In this document: positions 45,708 to 56,869 of the stretch, piece after piece | How the letters are laid out: each line of letters begins with the position of its first letter | How positions within the stretch are numbered: position 1 is the first letter of the stretch | DNA from: Falsihalocynthiibacter arcticus | GTDB lineage: Bacteria; Pseudomonadota; Alphaproteobacteria; Rhodobacterales; Rhodobacteraceae | Assembly: GCF_000812665.2 (NCBI RefSeq) | Contig: NZ_CP014327.1 | Coordinates: 868,001 to 932,000, forward strand | Direction: 5' to 3' | DNA: 64,000 bases | Program-made: the position numbers and the translations under genes | The notes under the pieces: model-generated | Seen by the model: only the letters and a program-made list of their open reading frames with translations | What the model was told of the DNA's origin: nothing | The model's database searches: none

Positions 45708-46423
45708 CCGTCGATTACTATGCCGTAGCCGAGGCCACTTGGCGGTCCGCGTCCAGCCAAACCCTTGGCGGGTTTGTTGTGCGAAATGGTGCGGGAGGAG
45801 GCAAGAGAGTAAGCGCGGCAACGCTCGATGCCCCCCTAGAGCACACGGAAATTGCTGTCGCCCAAGCCGAGATGATTGCAATCCAACAATCGCCACTTTT
45901 TATGATCCGTGACGGTGAGAATGACCTAGATATTGCTCTCGGAGCCTTTGGATACACGGTGATTGACCCCGTCACCATTTATGTGTCGGATGTTGAAAGC
46001 CTTACGGAATCTTTGCCACGCCTCACTTGCTTCTCAATGTTCCCGCCCCTCGCGATCATGACCGAAATTTGGGCGGACGCGGGAATTGGCCCCGAACGCA
46101 TCGCTGTCATGGAGCGCGTCACTGCCCCCAAAACGACTCTCCTTGGGCGCGCAAACAACCACGCGGCCGGCGTTGCTTTTGTCGGAATCCACGAAAAAAC
46201 CGCGATGTTACATGCGCTTGAAGTAAAACAATCCCTGCGTCGGCAAGGTGTCGCTCTCAACATAATGCGTGCTGCGGCCAATTGGGCCCAAGATCATGGG
46301 GCAGAACGACTGAGCATTATTGTTACCCAGGCAAACAAAGGTGGCAACGCACTCTATACTTCCCTTGGCATGAAGCCTGTGGGACACTACCACTACAGAA
46401 TTCTGGCCCCAAAACGAGCGTAG
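45704..46423 (+). CDS. GNAT family N-acetyltransferase
   Basis: A 239-residue protein with a C-terminal GNAT domain. The acetyl-CoA loop is QSLRRQGVALNIMRAAANWA (Q/RxxGxG/A variant) and the end is ITQANKGGNALYTSLGMKPVGHYHYR-like (IIVTQANKGGNALYTSLGM). The N-terminal half shows only weak similarity to known domains. ATG overlaps the CinA-like stop (ATGA), so the two are coupled. The acceptor is unknown. Confidence 0.82.
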   Translation: MTVDYYAVAEATWRSASSQTLGGFVVRNGAGGGKRVSAATLDAPLEHTEIAVAQAEMIAIQQSPLFMIRDGENDLDIALGAFGYTVIDPVTIYVSDVESLTESLPRLTCFSMFPPLAIMTEIWADAGIGPERIAVMERVTAPKTTLLGRANNHAAGVAFVGIHEKTAMLHALEVKQSLRRQGVALNIMRAAANWAQDHGAERLSIIVTQANKGGNALYTSLGMKPVGHYHYRILAPKRA

Positions 46424-46428
46424 TCAAT

Positions 46429-47004
46429 TTGAAAAACACGGAAATCAGCCCGACAGCCCTTAACCTTCCTGTAGTTGATCCACTTCCGGAAGACACTCAA
46501 AAATACTTTGACCTTTGTGCTGAAAAGCTTGGATTGATCCCAAATGTTTTGCGTGCCCATGCGTTTGATATTGCAAAACTCGACGCATTCGCCGGACTGT
46601 ATAACGAGCTGATGCTCGCCCCAAGTGGCCTTTCTAAACTGGAACGCGAAATGATTGCGGTTGTTGTTTCCGCCGAGAACCGATGCTTTTATTGCCTCGT
46701 TGCCCACGGCCAAGCGGTCCGAGCGCTTTCAGGTGATCCCATTTTGGGCGAGATGCTGGTGATGAATTATCGGATGGCACAGCTTGCGCCAAATCAACGC
46801 GCAATGCTTGATTTTTCCCTAAAAATGACAAAATCAAGCGCAACAATTGAAGAAGCGGACCGTCAAACCCTAAGAGACGTGGGGTATGTTGATCGCGACA
46901 TATGGGACATCGCCAACGTTGCGGCGTTCTTTAACATGACAAATCGCGTGGCCTCGGCGACGCAAATGCAACCTAACTCGGAATATCACGGCCAAAACAG
47001 ATGA
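46429..47004 (+). CDS. AhpD/CMD-type peroxidase-related protein
   Basis: A 191-residue alpha-helical protein of the peroxidase-related (carboxymuconolactone decarboxylase-like) family. The redox motif is ENRCFYCLVAHGQAVR, with the CxxC pair and His typical of AhpD. The C-terminal DRDIWDIANVAAFFNMTNRVA is also standard. The start is TTG 46429 (MKNTEISPTALNLPVVDPL), five bases after the GNAT stop; no ATG or GTG fits the N-terminus, and the ribosome binding site is weak. The stop overlaps the OmpA start by four bases. Confidence 0.87.
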   Translation: MKNTEISPTALNLPVVDPLPEDTQKYFDLCAEKLGLIPNVLRAHAFDIAKLDAFAGLYNELMLAPSGLSKLEREMIAVVVSAENRCFYCLVAHGQAVRALSGDPILGEMLVMNYRMAQLAPNQRAMLDFSLKMTKSSATIEEADRQTLRDVGYVDRDIWDIANVAAFFNMTNRVASATQMQPNSEYHGQNR

Positions 47005-47944
47005 ATACTAAGCGTAAATATCTACTAGCTGGAGCAATTGTCGGCGCGTTTTCGCCCGCACAGGCTATGGATTTACACCTGCCGTTCGGTGCGTCGCTTG
47101 CAACCGAAACTGTAGAAGAATTTGCGAGCTATGCTTTGCCGATTAGCGGTTGGAAAAAGGGCCGTTTCGAAAGCATATGGGCAGAAGGCGCCTTCACCCA
47201 ACAAGCTTGGCGCGTGAGTGCTTCCGACAAAACTACCCTTCAACTTCTCGACCCCCTTCGCGAGCAATTAATCGAAGCTGGTTATGATGTGATATTTGAG
47301 TGCGACGCCGCATCCTGCGGGGGCTTTGATTTCCGTTTTGAAACAGAAATACTACCTGAGCCGAACATGCATATTGATCTTGGTGACTTTCGTTTTTTGT
47401 CAGCCCAGCGGATGGGCGAAGATAAACCCGAATACACCAGCCTCGTGGTGAGCAAGTCATCAACCACCGGTTATATTCAAGTTACAAATTTAGGGAGGGT
47501 CGACACACAACCCACCCCGCTTACAACCTCCACCAAAGGGGTCCAAATTCCGGACGCTCTAGATCCTGGAAGCCTCTCGTACACTCTAGAAAACAAGGGG
47601 TCATTCGTTCTAGACGATTTGGAATTTGCGACGGGGTCTTCGGCTTTATCGGGGGAAGATTTTGCCACCGTGGCCGCCCTCGCGGACTATTTGAATAACA
47701 ACCCGGAACGCAAAACCGCCCTTGTTGGACATACAGATTCCGAAGGTTCCTTGAGTGGAAATGTAGCCTTGTCCAAAAAACGCGCGGCGTCCGTAGTTAA
47801 ACTTCTGACCGGAAAACATGGCGTTTCGAAGACCCAAGTCACGGCGGAAGGAATGGGCTTTTTAGCCCCCGCGCGAGCAACCTGACCGAAGAAGGCCGCA
47901 CTTTCAATCGTCGTGTTGAAGTCATCCTTACGTCCACTCAATAA
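47001..47944 (+). CDS. OmpA-family lipoprotein-like protein, C-terminal frame break
   Basis: An exported protein with a signal peptide (residues 1-22, ending SPAQA) and a C-terminal OmpA peptidoglycan-binding domain. LEFATGSSALSGEDFATVAALADYL, VGHTDSEGSLSGNVALSKKRA and VTAEGMGFLAP are visible. As written the frame ends at 47885 after FLAPARAT. One extra C in 47866-47870 restores RASNLTEEGRTFNRRVEVIL and a stop at 47942-47944, the normal end of the domain. The first 200 residues (unknown domain with DIELGDFRF-like strands) are not assigned. The coordinates cover the restored gene. Confidence 0.82.
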
Positions 47945-47965
47945 GCGAACATCCTACGCCCAATG

Positions 47966-47994
47966 AAAAAGGCCACCCGTTTTCGCAGGTGACC
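47966..47994 (-). terminator. Terminator of the LysR gene
   Basis: On the minus strand GGTCACC and GGTGGCC pair (with a G-T) around a ten-base loop and are followed by TTTTTCATT. It lies 26 bases after the LysR stop codon, and it may also serve the convergent OmpA gene. Confidence 0.75.
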
Positions 47995-48019
47995 TCTTCA
48001 GACAGACGTTAAATGGAGC

Positions 48020-48925
48020 TTACCAAATATCTGGTCCTTTTTCGGCGAATGAATTCACCAAGAAATCGATAAAAGCGCGCACTTTTGGTTGCGTGAATCG
48101 ACCCGGCGGGTAGACGGCATATATGCCCTGCTTTTCCACGGGAAGGTCTGGCATTGCTTCAATGACATCGCCTTTGCGCAATGCGTCGGCATATAGGTAG
48201 CTTGGCAAATACGCGATTCCGAGGCCGGAAACCGCCGCATTTAGAAGGGATTGACCATCATTCACCGAGAGCCAGCCCGACGTGCGAACCTGTCGCTTTT
48301 CCCCAGACGGAGCCGTCAATTTCCAAACGGCACCACTTGATTGGCTGGAATAATGAAGCAGTTTGTGATCGCTTAAATCGTCAATTTTTTCGGGCCGCCC
48401 AAACTCTTTAAAATAGGACGGAGCCGCAACCATACGCTTTGTCGTTTCAGTGAGTTTTCGCGCTCGCAAGGTGCTGTCTTCAAGCTCCCCTATGCGGATC
48501 GCCATGTCAAAACCTTCACTAATCAACTCAACAAATCGATTATTGAGCACCATATTCACGGTGATATCAGGAAACTCTGAAAGGAAATCCCCGAGGACTG
48601 GCGACAGGTGGTTCACACCAAAATCTGTAGCAACGGAGATACGTAATAGGCCCGAAGGCGCTGATTGCATAGATGTAACAAGGGCGTCTGCTTCCCCCGC
48701 ATCATTCAAAACACGGCGCGCTCGGTCATAATAGGCGAGTCCAATTTCAGTTGGACTAACGCGGCGGGTCGTTCGATTCAAAAGTCGCGCTCCGAGACGG
48801 GCCTCAAGGGAGGAGACGTGCTTGGAAACTGCGGATTTAGAAATCCCCATTTTCTTAGCAGCGTCGGTAAATCCACCCTGATCCACAACTGTGGCAAAGG
48901 CTTCCATTTCTGTGAGTCGGTCCAT
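48020..48925 (-). CDS. LysR-family transcriptional regulator
   Basis: A 301-residue regulator. The winged-helix domain is at residues 3-62 (MEAFATVVDQGGFTDAAKKM, SKSAVSKHVSSLEARLGARL) and the effector domain follows, with LLRISVATDFGVNHLSPVL. It resembles the large subgroup with single-gene regulons near oxidoreductases. It lies downstream of the FadH-like reductase gene on the same strand, so that reductase may be a target; there is a gap of 182 bases. Confidence 0.92.
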   Translation of the reverse strand: MDRLTEMEAFATVVDQGGFTDAAKKMGISKSAVSKHVSSLEARLGARLLNRTTRRVSPTEIGLAYYDRARRVLNDAGEADALVTSMQSAPSGLLRISVATDFGVNHLSPVLGDFLSEFPDITVNMVLNNRFVELISEGFDMAIRIGELEDSTLRARKLTETTKRMVAAPSYFKEFGRPEKIDDLSDHKLLHYSSQSSGAVWKLTAPSGEKRQVRTSGWLSVNDGQSLLNAAVSGLGIAYLPSYLYADALRKGDVIEAMPDLPVEKQGIYAVYPPGRFTQPKVRAFIDFLVNSFAEKGPDIW

Positions 48926-49107
48926 TTTTAACCCTTACGTCCACTTGTTCGTTGAGGTTAGTTTTAGGGGCCAATTCAGGCGGAAATGTGCTGAAGGCCT
49001 GACAATACCGCGGTATTTAGGGTGATCGTCCGTAAAGTGGAAACGGGATAAACGGCGAAACTCGTGCCATTCATCCCGACAACCATTTGTTTTTAATGCC
49101 TTAAATC

Positions 49108-51198
<2,091 letters not shown>

Positions 51199-51208
51199 TC
51201 AAACTAAG

Positions 51209-51592
51209 TTAGGGTGCCGTTTCCACACAATGGCGCCGAAAAGCACGTTTGAGCATATCGAGTTCTTCACGCAACAAGTTCATCTCGGCGCGAATATCTT
51301 GCGACAAAGGCTCGCCTGCAACAATCGAGAAGCTATCAAGGAGGGCTTGCTCGTCCTTGTCGAATATCAAAAACGTGTGAACCCCGTCCGAAAGCAATTC
51401 GATCGGAATCGCAATCCGCAGGAGCCATTCGTTGGTGGCATCCGGCTGAGCGATTACTTCAACCCCCTCAAGAGGGGCTTCAAGATGGGTCACCAAAACC
51501 TGTGGGGGGGTGGAATCGCCTTTATCGCTCGTCAGGATACCTTCCCAATACCCTTCTTTTATTCTAATTTTTACCAAAGATAGTGCGTTCAT
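51209..51592 (-). CDS. Conserved hypothetical protein, 127 residues
   Basis: A soluble protein of 127 residues beginning MNALSLVKIRIKEGYWEGIL and ending with a predicted amphipathic helix (residues about 95-120, MNLLREELDMLKRAFRRH). It has no signal peptide, no transmembrane segment and no recognised catalytic motif. A beta-rich first part (VLVTHLEAPLEGVEVIAQ, IAIPIELLSDGVHTFLIF) suggests a jelly-roll or Ig-like fold. The stop lies 73 bases upstream of the FadH-like gene. It follows the DUF6478 gene by nine bases on the same strand, so the two are probably one operon. Function unknown. Confidence 0.75.
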   Translation of the reverse strand: MNALSLVKIRIKEGYWEGILTSDKGDSTPPQVLVTHLEAPLEGVEVIAQPDATNEWLLRIAIPIELLSDGVHTFLIFDKDEQALLDSFSIVAGEPLSQDIRAEMNLLREELDMLKRAFRRHCVETAP

Positions 51593-51601
51593 ATTTTGCT
51601 C

Positions 51602-52375
51602 CTAAAGTTCAGCTCGCGGTCGGCGGCTAAGGGTCAAATCACGCAAAATGATCTGGTTCATTTCGGGGCCTTCAAAAATCAAATCGATCCACACACGTTC
51701 AACGCGCTTCTCATTCATTTTCGTATACGAGAGATCAAATTCGACCATCACATTATCCGAAATCAGAGGAAGCTCCCGCACAACTTGTTCCGTATTGGGG
51801 CCGTGTTTTATATTGAGTCGTGCAAAAATTTCGAGCGGTTTTTCCATTTCGACGATCGCATCAAGGCGCAACAAGTGCTTCAATTTGAACCCCTGCGCAG
51901 CACTTTCGGGCAATTCGATCACGAGGGACAGAAAGCTACCGTCAAAACGAAATACGTCCATGCGAAGGCCAAACGGTGCTAAATCCGCTTCGTGCTGGTT
52001 GCGCAGTTGTCGGATGGTCAACTCGCTAATTTCACAGTCGTGAAAGACAGAAACCTCGCGCCCAAACGTTTCCCGCGTCTTAACTGCGGAGCGCCCCAGG
52101 GGCACCAACGGGCCGCGCCAAAGTTCTGGTCGCCAAGCCCAATCTGAATGCATAGGTTTTTGAATAGCCGTCGATCCAATTTTGGGGAGCGCCAAACGAC
52201 TTTCGGCCACATAGAGCAGTTCATTAACACGGGAATTAATTTGCCGACCACGACGACGCAATGCCCGCAAAGTTTTTAGATCGACAACCTGCGCCTCTTG
52301 CGCCCAACGTGTCCATCGGCGTAAAATTCGAAAATGGAACGCGCGATCCAAAAGCGGTAAAATATGTTTCGCCAT
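51602..52375 (-). CDS. DUF6478 family protein
   Basis: A 257-residue protein I assign to DUF6478, known mainly from Rhodobacterales. It opens with MAKHILPLLDRAFHFRILRR and has LKTLRALRRRGRQINSRVNEL, then WAWRPELWRGPLVPLG and the end LRDLTLSRRPRAEL. No signal peptide or transmembrane helix is visible. ATG 52375 is the only good start. Function unknown. It probably forms an operon with the 127-residue protein and is divergent from the CPBP protease gene. Confidence 0.75.
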   Translation of the reverse strand: MAKHILPLLDRAFHFRILRRWTRWAQEAQVVDLKTLRALRRRGRQINSRVNELLYVAESRLALPKIGSTAIQKPMHSDWAWRPELWRGPLVPLGRSAVKTRETFGREVSVFHDCEISELTIRQLRNQHEADLAPFGLRMDVFRFDGSFLSLVIELPESAAQGFKLKHLLRLDAIVEMEKPLEIFARLNIKHGPNTEQVVRELPLISDNVMVEFDLSYTKMNEKRVERVWIDLIFEGPEMNQIILRDLTLSRRPRAEL

Positions 52376-52578
52376 GCCTACTCTTGTCGCCCATCAATTG
52401 CCGCTTTGGTGTTTTTCTTCAACTTCTTATATGACGTCAAATAGTTTCCGGAAAGCAAACAGTTTGTTTCACACCTATATTCACGCGCAGAACCCTCAAT
52501 TTCAACCATCTTTACGCCTATTTTGACTTAAAACGACATCCCCACGCAACCACACTCTCACACCCTCTCCGAGGCCTA

Positions 52579-53472
52579 ATGTCATACCTCCCCCTTCAAA
52601 GCTTCATCGCACCGGCCCGTGACACTTGCCAGATTTGGCGAACGGTCGCGGGGATCGCATTGACCTTCGCGATTTATAGCATGGGCCTTTCAACCTTTGC
52701 CCCCCTTTTGAGGGAGGTCACCGCAATAGGGAGCGATGTGGGGACGACCTTACTAGAACAAAGTGACGTCGCGCCGGCGGCCACCCTCGTGATTTTGTAT
52801 TCGTTTGGTTTGCTCACATTTGGTTCGGCGGCAACCGTCATAATCCTCCACAAGCGCTCGGCGCTCTCACTTCTCGGCGATCCAACACATATGACTCGAC
52901 AGTTTTGGCGCGCCGTTAAGGCCATGCTGGTGTTAAATGTTACCCTCATTTTACTCCCACCCTACGGCGGGAGCGGGAGCGTCGAGATCGTCGAAAACCT
53001 AGCACCACAGACATGGGCCCTCCTGTTTCCGCTGTCGCTCCTTGGCTTGCTCGTCCAAACCAGCGCCGAAGAAATCTTCTTTCGGGGGTATCTTTTACAG
53101 CAACTCGCCGCTCGATTTTCTTCGCCCCTTGTCTGGATGGGAGCGCCAACCCTTGTTTTTGCCCTTGGACATTTCGACCCTGCAAACGGTGTGCATGCAT
53201 GGTCTATCGTTATTTGGGCGGGCTTATTCTCGCTCGCAGCCACGGACCTTGTCGCGCGAACGGGAAACCTTGGGGCGGCGATTGGGTTGCATTTTGTGAA
53301 CAACGCGTTTGCCATGCTGGTCGTTTCATATCCCGGAAATATGAGCGGCCTTTCGTTATTCGTATTCACGGAAGGGCCGGCCGATTTTGGCCCAACAAGC
53401 GTCGAAATACTGCTGGAATACGCAATGCTGGGAGTTTCTTGGCTTGCAATCCGTCTTGCGGTACGTCGTTGA
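52579..53472 (+). CDS. CPBP-family intramembrane metalloprotease (CAAX-like)
   Basis: A 297-residue membrane protein with about eight hydrophobic segments. The CPBP motifs are visible: EExxxR in TSAEEIFFRGYLLQ, FxxxH in LVFALGHFDPANG and HxxxN in IGLHFVNNAFAML. Such proteases act on membrane substrates or process peptides; the substrate is unknown. It is divergent from DUF6478 across about 200 AT-rich bases and precedes accD on the same strand. Confidence 0.9.
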   Translation: MSYLPLQSFIAPARDTCQIWRTVAGIALTFAIYSMGLSTFAPLLREVTAIGSDVGTTLLEQSDVAPAATLVILYSFGLLTFGSAATVIILHKRSALSLLGDPTHMTRQFWRAVKAMLVLNVTLILLPPYGGSGSVEIVENLAPQTWALLFPLSLLGLLVQTSAEEIFFRGYLLQQLAARFSSPLVWMGAPTLVFALGHFDPANGVHAWSIVIWAGLFSLAATDLVARTGNLGAAIGLHFVNNAFAMLVVSYPGNMSGLSLFVFTEGPADFGPTSVEILLEYAMLGVSWLAIRLAVRR

Positions 53473-53545
53473 TTGCAATTCGTCGCGTCATTCCTTATTT
53501 GAGGGGTAACGCAAATTCGCGACCCAAACAGCAGGACAAGCTCGG

Positions 53546-54472
53546 ATGAACTGGATTTCAAACTACGTTCGCCCCACGATCAACTCACTTTTCTCGCGCC
53601 GCGAAGTGCCCGAGAACCTTTGGCAGAAATGCCCCGAATGCGGAACAATGTTGTTTCACCGCGAGTTGTCGGAAAATTTGAACGTTTGTTCGTCGTGCGA
53701 CCACCATATGCACATCAGTCCGCGCGCCCGATTCGCAGACCTCTTTGATGGCGGTATTTTCACCGAAGTTCCTGTACCCGAAGTGACGGTCGATCCACTG
53801 TCGTTCCGCGACCAGAAGAAATACCCCGAACGCTTAAAGGCCGCGCAAAAGAAAACGGGCGAACGTGACGCAATGCTTGTTGCCGAGGGCGAAATGAACC
53901 GCACTCCGATCGTCGCCGCAGGGCAAGACTTTGCCTTTATGGGCGGCTCGATGGGAATGTATGTCGGCAATGCGATCATTGCCGCCGCGGAACGTGCCGT
54001 TAAACTCAAACGTCCGTTGATTTTGTTCTCCGCCGCTGGTGGCGCGCGCATGCAAGAGGGCATCCTTTCGCTCATGCAAATGCCGCGCACGACCATTGCC
54101 GTCCAAATGCTCAAAGAAGAAGGCTTGCCGTTTATTGTTGTCCTCACCCACCCCACAACCGGTGGGGTTACGGCGAGTTATGCGATGCTTGGCGACGTTC
54201 AGATCGGTGAACCAAATGCGTTGATCGGCTTTGCGGGCACACGCGTCATTGAACAGACATTGCGCGAAAAACTTCCGGAAGGTTTTCAGCGGTCGGAGTA
54301 TTTGCTCGATCACGGGATGCTCGACCGTGTCACCGCACGCAAGGATCTAAAATCCGAACTCACGGCCATTGTGCGGATGCTCATGGGGCTGCCGCCAGTT
54401 GTCTCTGGCGAACTTCCCAAGCCCGACGCACAGATCCCCAAAATTGAAATTTCCGAGACCGTGAAAAAGTGA
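53546..54472 (+). CDS. accD: Acetyl-CoA carboxylase carboxyltransferase beta subunit
   Basis: AccD, 308 residues, forms the carboxyltransferase with AccA for malonyl-CoA synthesis. The N-terminal zinc ribbon is CPECGTMLFHRELSENLNVC-SSC. The crotonase-like domain contains PIVAAGQDFAFMGGSMGMYVG, SAAGGARMQEGILSLMQM and LTHPTTGGVTASYAMLGD. It overlaps folC by four bases (GTGA), the common accD-folC arrangement. Confidence 0.96.
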   Translation: MNWISNYVRPTINSLFSRREVPENLWQKCPECGTMLFHRELSENLNVCSSCDHHMHISPRARFADLFDGGIFTEVPVPEVTVDPLSFRDQKKYPERLKAAQKKTGERDAMLVAEGEMNRTPIVAAGQDFAFMGGSMGMYVGNAIIAAAERAVKLKRPLILFSAAGGARMQEGILSLMQMPRTTIAVQMLKEEGLPFIVVLTHPTTGGVTASYAMLGDVQIGEPNALIGFAGTRVIEQTLREKLPEGFQRSEYLLDHGMLDRVTARKDLKSELTAIVRMLMGLPPVVSGELPKPDAQIPKIEISETVKK

Positions 54473-55743
54473 GCGCTGCCGCCTCGGACGTTATCCTTGA
54501 ACGGATGATGTCGCTGCATCCCAAGATTATCGACCTTACGCTCGATCGTATGGAGCGCCTTTTGGCGATTCTGGATCATCCGGAACAGCACCTTCCGCCC
54601 GTCGTCCATATCGCGGGAACCAATGGCAAAGGCAGCACGCAAGCGATGATCCGTGCGGGACTCGAGGGGGCTGGCAAACAGGTTCATGCCTACACCTCCC
54701 CGCATCTTGCCCGCTTTCACGAACGCATTCGTCTTGCAGGGGACCTCATAACCGAAGACGCGCTGGCGGCTATTTTGGACGAATGCTATGTGGCTAACGG
54801 CCCAGAGAGTATCACGTATTTTGAAATCACAACCGTCGCAGCCCTGCTCGCCTTTAAGCGCACACCTGCGGATTTCACATTGCTTGAAGTCGGCCTTGGC
54901 GGACGCCTTGATGCGACCAACGTCGTAGAAAACCCCGCCCTGACGGTGATCACACCTGTATCGATCGATCACACACAATACCTCGGGGAAACGCTTGCAG
55001 AAATCACAGGCGAGAAGGCCGGGATTATCAAACGGGGCGTGCCTTGCGTTGTCGGCAAACAGGACACTGACGCGCTCGCGGTAATTGAAGCTCGCGCAGC
55101 CAAACTTGGCGCTCCGCTGATCGCTCAAGGCCAACACTGGCATGTTTTTGAAGAGCGCGGCCGCTTGATTTTTCAGGATGAAACAGGCTTGCTTGATCTC
55201 CCCCTGCCAACCCTCCTTGGCGAACATCAAATCCAGAATGCTGGCGTTGCAATCGCCAGCCTCAGAGCGCTTGGTTTTGACGAGGTAGCCTGCGAGGCTG
55301 CTATGACCAAAACAGTCTGGCCGGCTCGCATGCAACGCCTCACCAAGGGGCCACTGAGCCAAGCGGCGGGTCTGAACGAAGTATGGCTTGACGGAGGTCA
55401 CAACCCCGCCGCAGGAGAAGCCATCGCCTCCTTGCTAGGGACGCTGCCCGCAAAGGACACGCACATCATTTGCGGCATGCTTAACACCAAAGATATCGCT
55501 GGATATTTACGCCCACTTGCTGCGTCTGTGACGTCCTTCACTGCCGTTTCAATTCCAAATGAGGCCAACACATTACCCGCCGACGTCACCTCGCGCGTGG
55601 CGAAAGACGTGGGTATGGATGCGGAAATCGCACCGGACGTTCAGTCTGCCATTGTAAAAATCGCAAACAGGTCGGAGCGCGGCCGCATTTTGATTTGCGG
55701 CTCACTCTATTTGGCTGGGAACGTCCTGCGCGAAAACGGTTAA
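54469..55743 (+). CDS. folC: Bifunctional dihydrofolate synthase/folylpolyglutamate synthase
   Basis: FolC, 424 residues, adds glutamate to dihydropteroate and folates using ATP. The P-loop is HIAGTNGKGSTQAMI, followed by YTSPHLARFHERIRLAG, and LEVGLGGRLDATN with the DXTN motif; DGGHNPAAGEAIA lies in the C-terminal domain. The start is GTG 54469, overlapping the accD stop. Its stop overlaps that of convergent zapE by three to four bases. Confidence 0.95.
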   Translation: MSAAASDVILERMMSLHPKIIDLTLDRMERLLAILDHPEQHLPPVVHIAGTNGKGSTQAMIRAGLEGAGKQVHAYTSPHLARFHERIRLAGDLITEDALAAILDECYVANGPESITYFEITTVAALLAFKRTPADFTLLEVGLGGRLDATNVVENPALTVITPVSIDHTQYLGETLAEITGEKAGIIKRGVPCVVGKQDTDALAVIEARAAKLGAPLIAQGQHWHVFEERGRLIFQDETGLLDLPLPTLLGEHQIQNAGVAIASLRALGFDEVACEAAMTKTVWPARMQRLTKGPLSQAAGLNEVWLDGGHNPAAGEAIASLLGTLPAKDTHIICGMLNTKDIAGYLRPLAASVTSFTAVSIPNEANTLPADVTSRVAKDVGMDAEIAPDVQSAIVKIANRSERGRILICGSLYLAGNVLRENG

Positions 55744-56813
55744 GTTCCCCAATCAGCACTCTGCATTTCGCGCAGGCGGCTCGCCGTGCGTTCAAATTCA
55801 AACGTACCTTCACCCTCAAGATATAAAAATTCAGGCTCTGCTGCAGCGGTACAAATAAGCCGCGTTTTAGCCTCGTATAACGTATCAATAAGGGTCACAA
55901 ATCGCTTGGCTTCGTTGAAATTTCGACGTCCAAGCGCTGGTATATCCTCAAGGATCAACAGTCGCACCACTTGCCCAATCGCCAAATAATCGGCGGGGCC
56001 CAACATTTTACTACAGAGATCATAGAAACGTGCGCGTGCGACGCCGTTCCAAAACTCTGGAATGTGTACCGTGCGTGCCTTGACCGTTATATCCATCGGC
56101 GCACCTTGGCCTTGCGTTAAAACCTGCCAAATCGCTTCGATTTCGGCACGAGCAGCGGCGCTGTTGGGGGTGAAATAAACCTGATTTCCTGACAAGCGAT
56201 CCTGCCGATAATCGTTTTCGCTAGAGAGTTCGTGGACCTCCATATCGACCTTAATTTTCTCTATAAACGGTAAGAACAACTGTCGATTTAGCCCATCCTT
56301 ATAGAGGTCATCGGGAATGCGGTTCGACGTGGTAACAATCGCCACACCGAGGTCATGCAATTTCTCAAACAAGCGTCCAACGATCATCGCATCGGCAATA
56401 TCGGTTATCTGCATCTCGTCAAAGGCAAGGACACGAATATCGCGGGCAATCGCATCGGCCACGGGTGCAATCGCGTCGTCTGCGCCATCCTTACGGGCCT
56501 CGTGCAAGGCTCCCTGAACCTCCTGCATGAAGGCGTGAAAGTGTACGCGCCGCACTGGAATATCGCCCAAAGCACTCACGAAAAGATCCATCAGCATGGA
56601 TTTTCCACGACCGACCCCACCCCAGAGATAGACGCCACGGGGCGCTACCGGTTTGCGCGAAAACAGCCCTTTTAATCCGCGTGATTTTTCCTCGTTTTCA
56701 ACGAGATCAACCCGCAGACGTTCAAGTTCGGGCAAAGCGCGCACCTGTGCTGTATCGTTTTTATACGTGCCGTCAGCCACATGCGCGGCATAGATTTTTT
56801 GGAGAGTTGCCAT
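55740..56813 (-). CDS. zapE: Cell division protein ZapE (AFG1-type ATPase)
   Basis: A 357-residue AAA-like ATPase of the AFG1/ZapE family, which in Escherichia coli destabilises FtsZ filaments and in mitochondria is the Lace1/Afg1 protein. Walker A is LWGGVGRGKSMLMDLF, Walker B is VLAFDEMQITDIADA, and TTSNRIPDDLYKDGLNR is the family signature. Two ATGs at 56816 and 56813 are both possible; the second is preferred because GAGGG is too close to the first. It is convergent with folC. Confidence 0.92.
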   Translation of the reverse strand: MATLQKIYAAHVADGTYKNDTAQVRALPELERLRVDLVENEEKSRGLKGLFSRKPVAPRGVYLWGGVGRGKSMLMDLFVSALGDIPVRRVHFHAFMQEVQGALHEARKDGADDAIAPVADAIARDIRVLAFDEMQITDIADAMIVGRLFEKLHDLGVAIVTTSNRIPDDLYKDGLNRQLFLPFIEKIKVDMEVHELSSENDYRQDRLSGNQVYFTPNSAAARAEIEAIWQVLTQGQGAPMDITVKARTVHIPEFWNGVARARFYDLCSKMLGPADYLAIGQVVRLLILEDIPALGRRNFNEAKRFVTLIDTLYEAKTRLICTAAAEPEFLYLEGEGTFEFERTASRLREMQSADWGT

Positions 56814-56869
56814 CATACCCTCATTTAAATCGCTGGAGGTAAAAAGGGAAGATGCGCCGGTCGTTGAAT

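Noticed and set aside
52430-52480. Small CAAAC-A-GTTTG palindrome between DUF6478 and CPBP genes
   Set aside because: Short, AT-rich and single; expected by chance in this region.
54310-55401. A 363-codon open frame antisense to folC
   Set aside because: FolC has all expected motifs and the antisense frame shows no domain.
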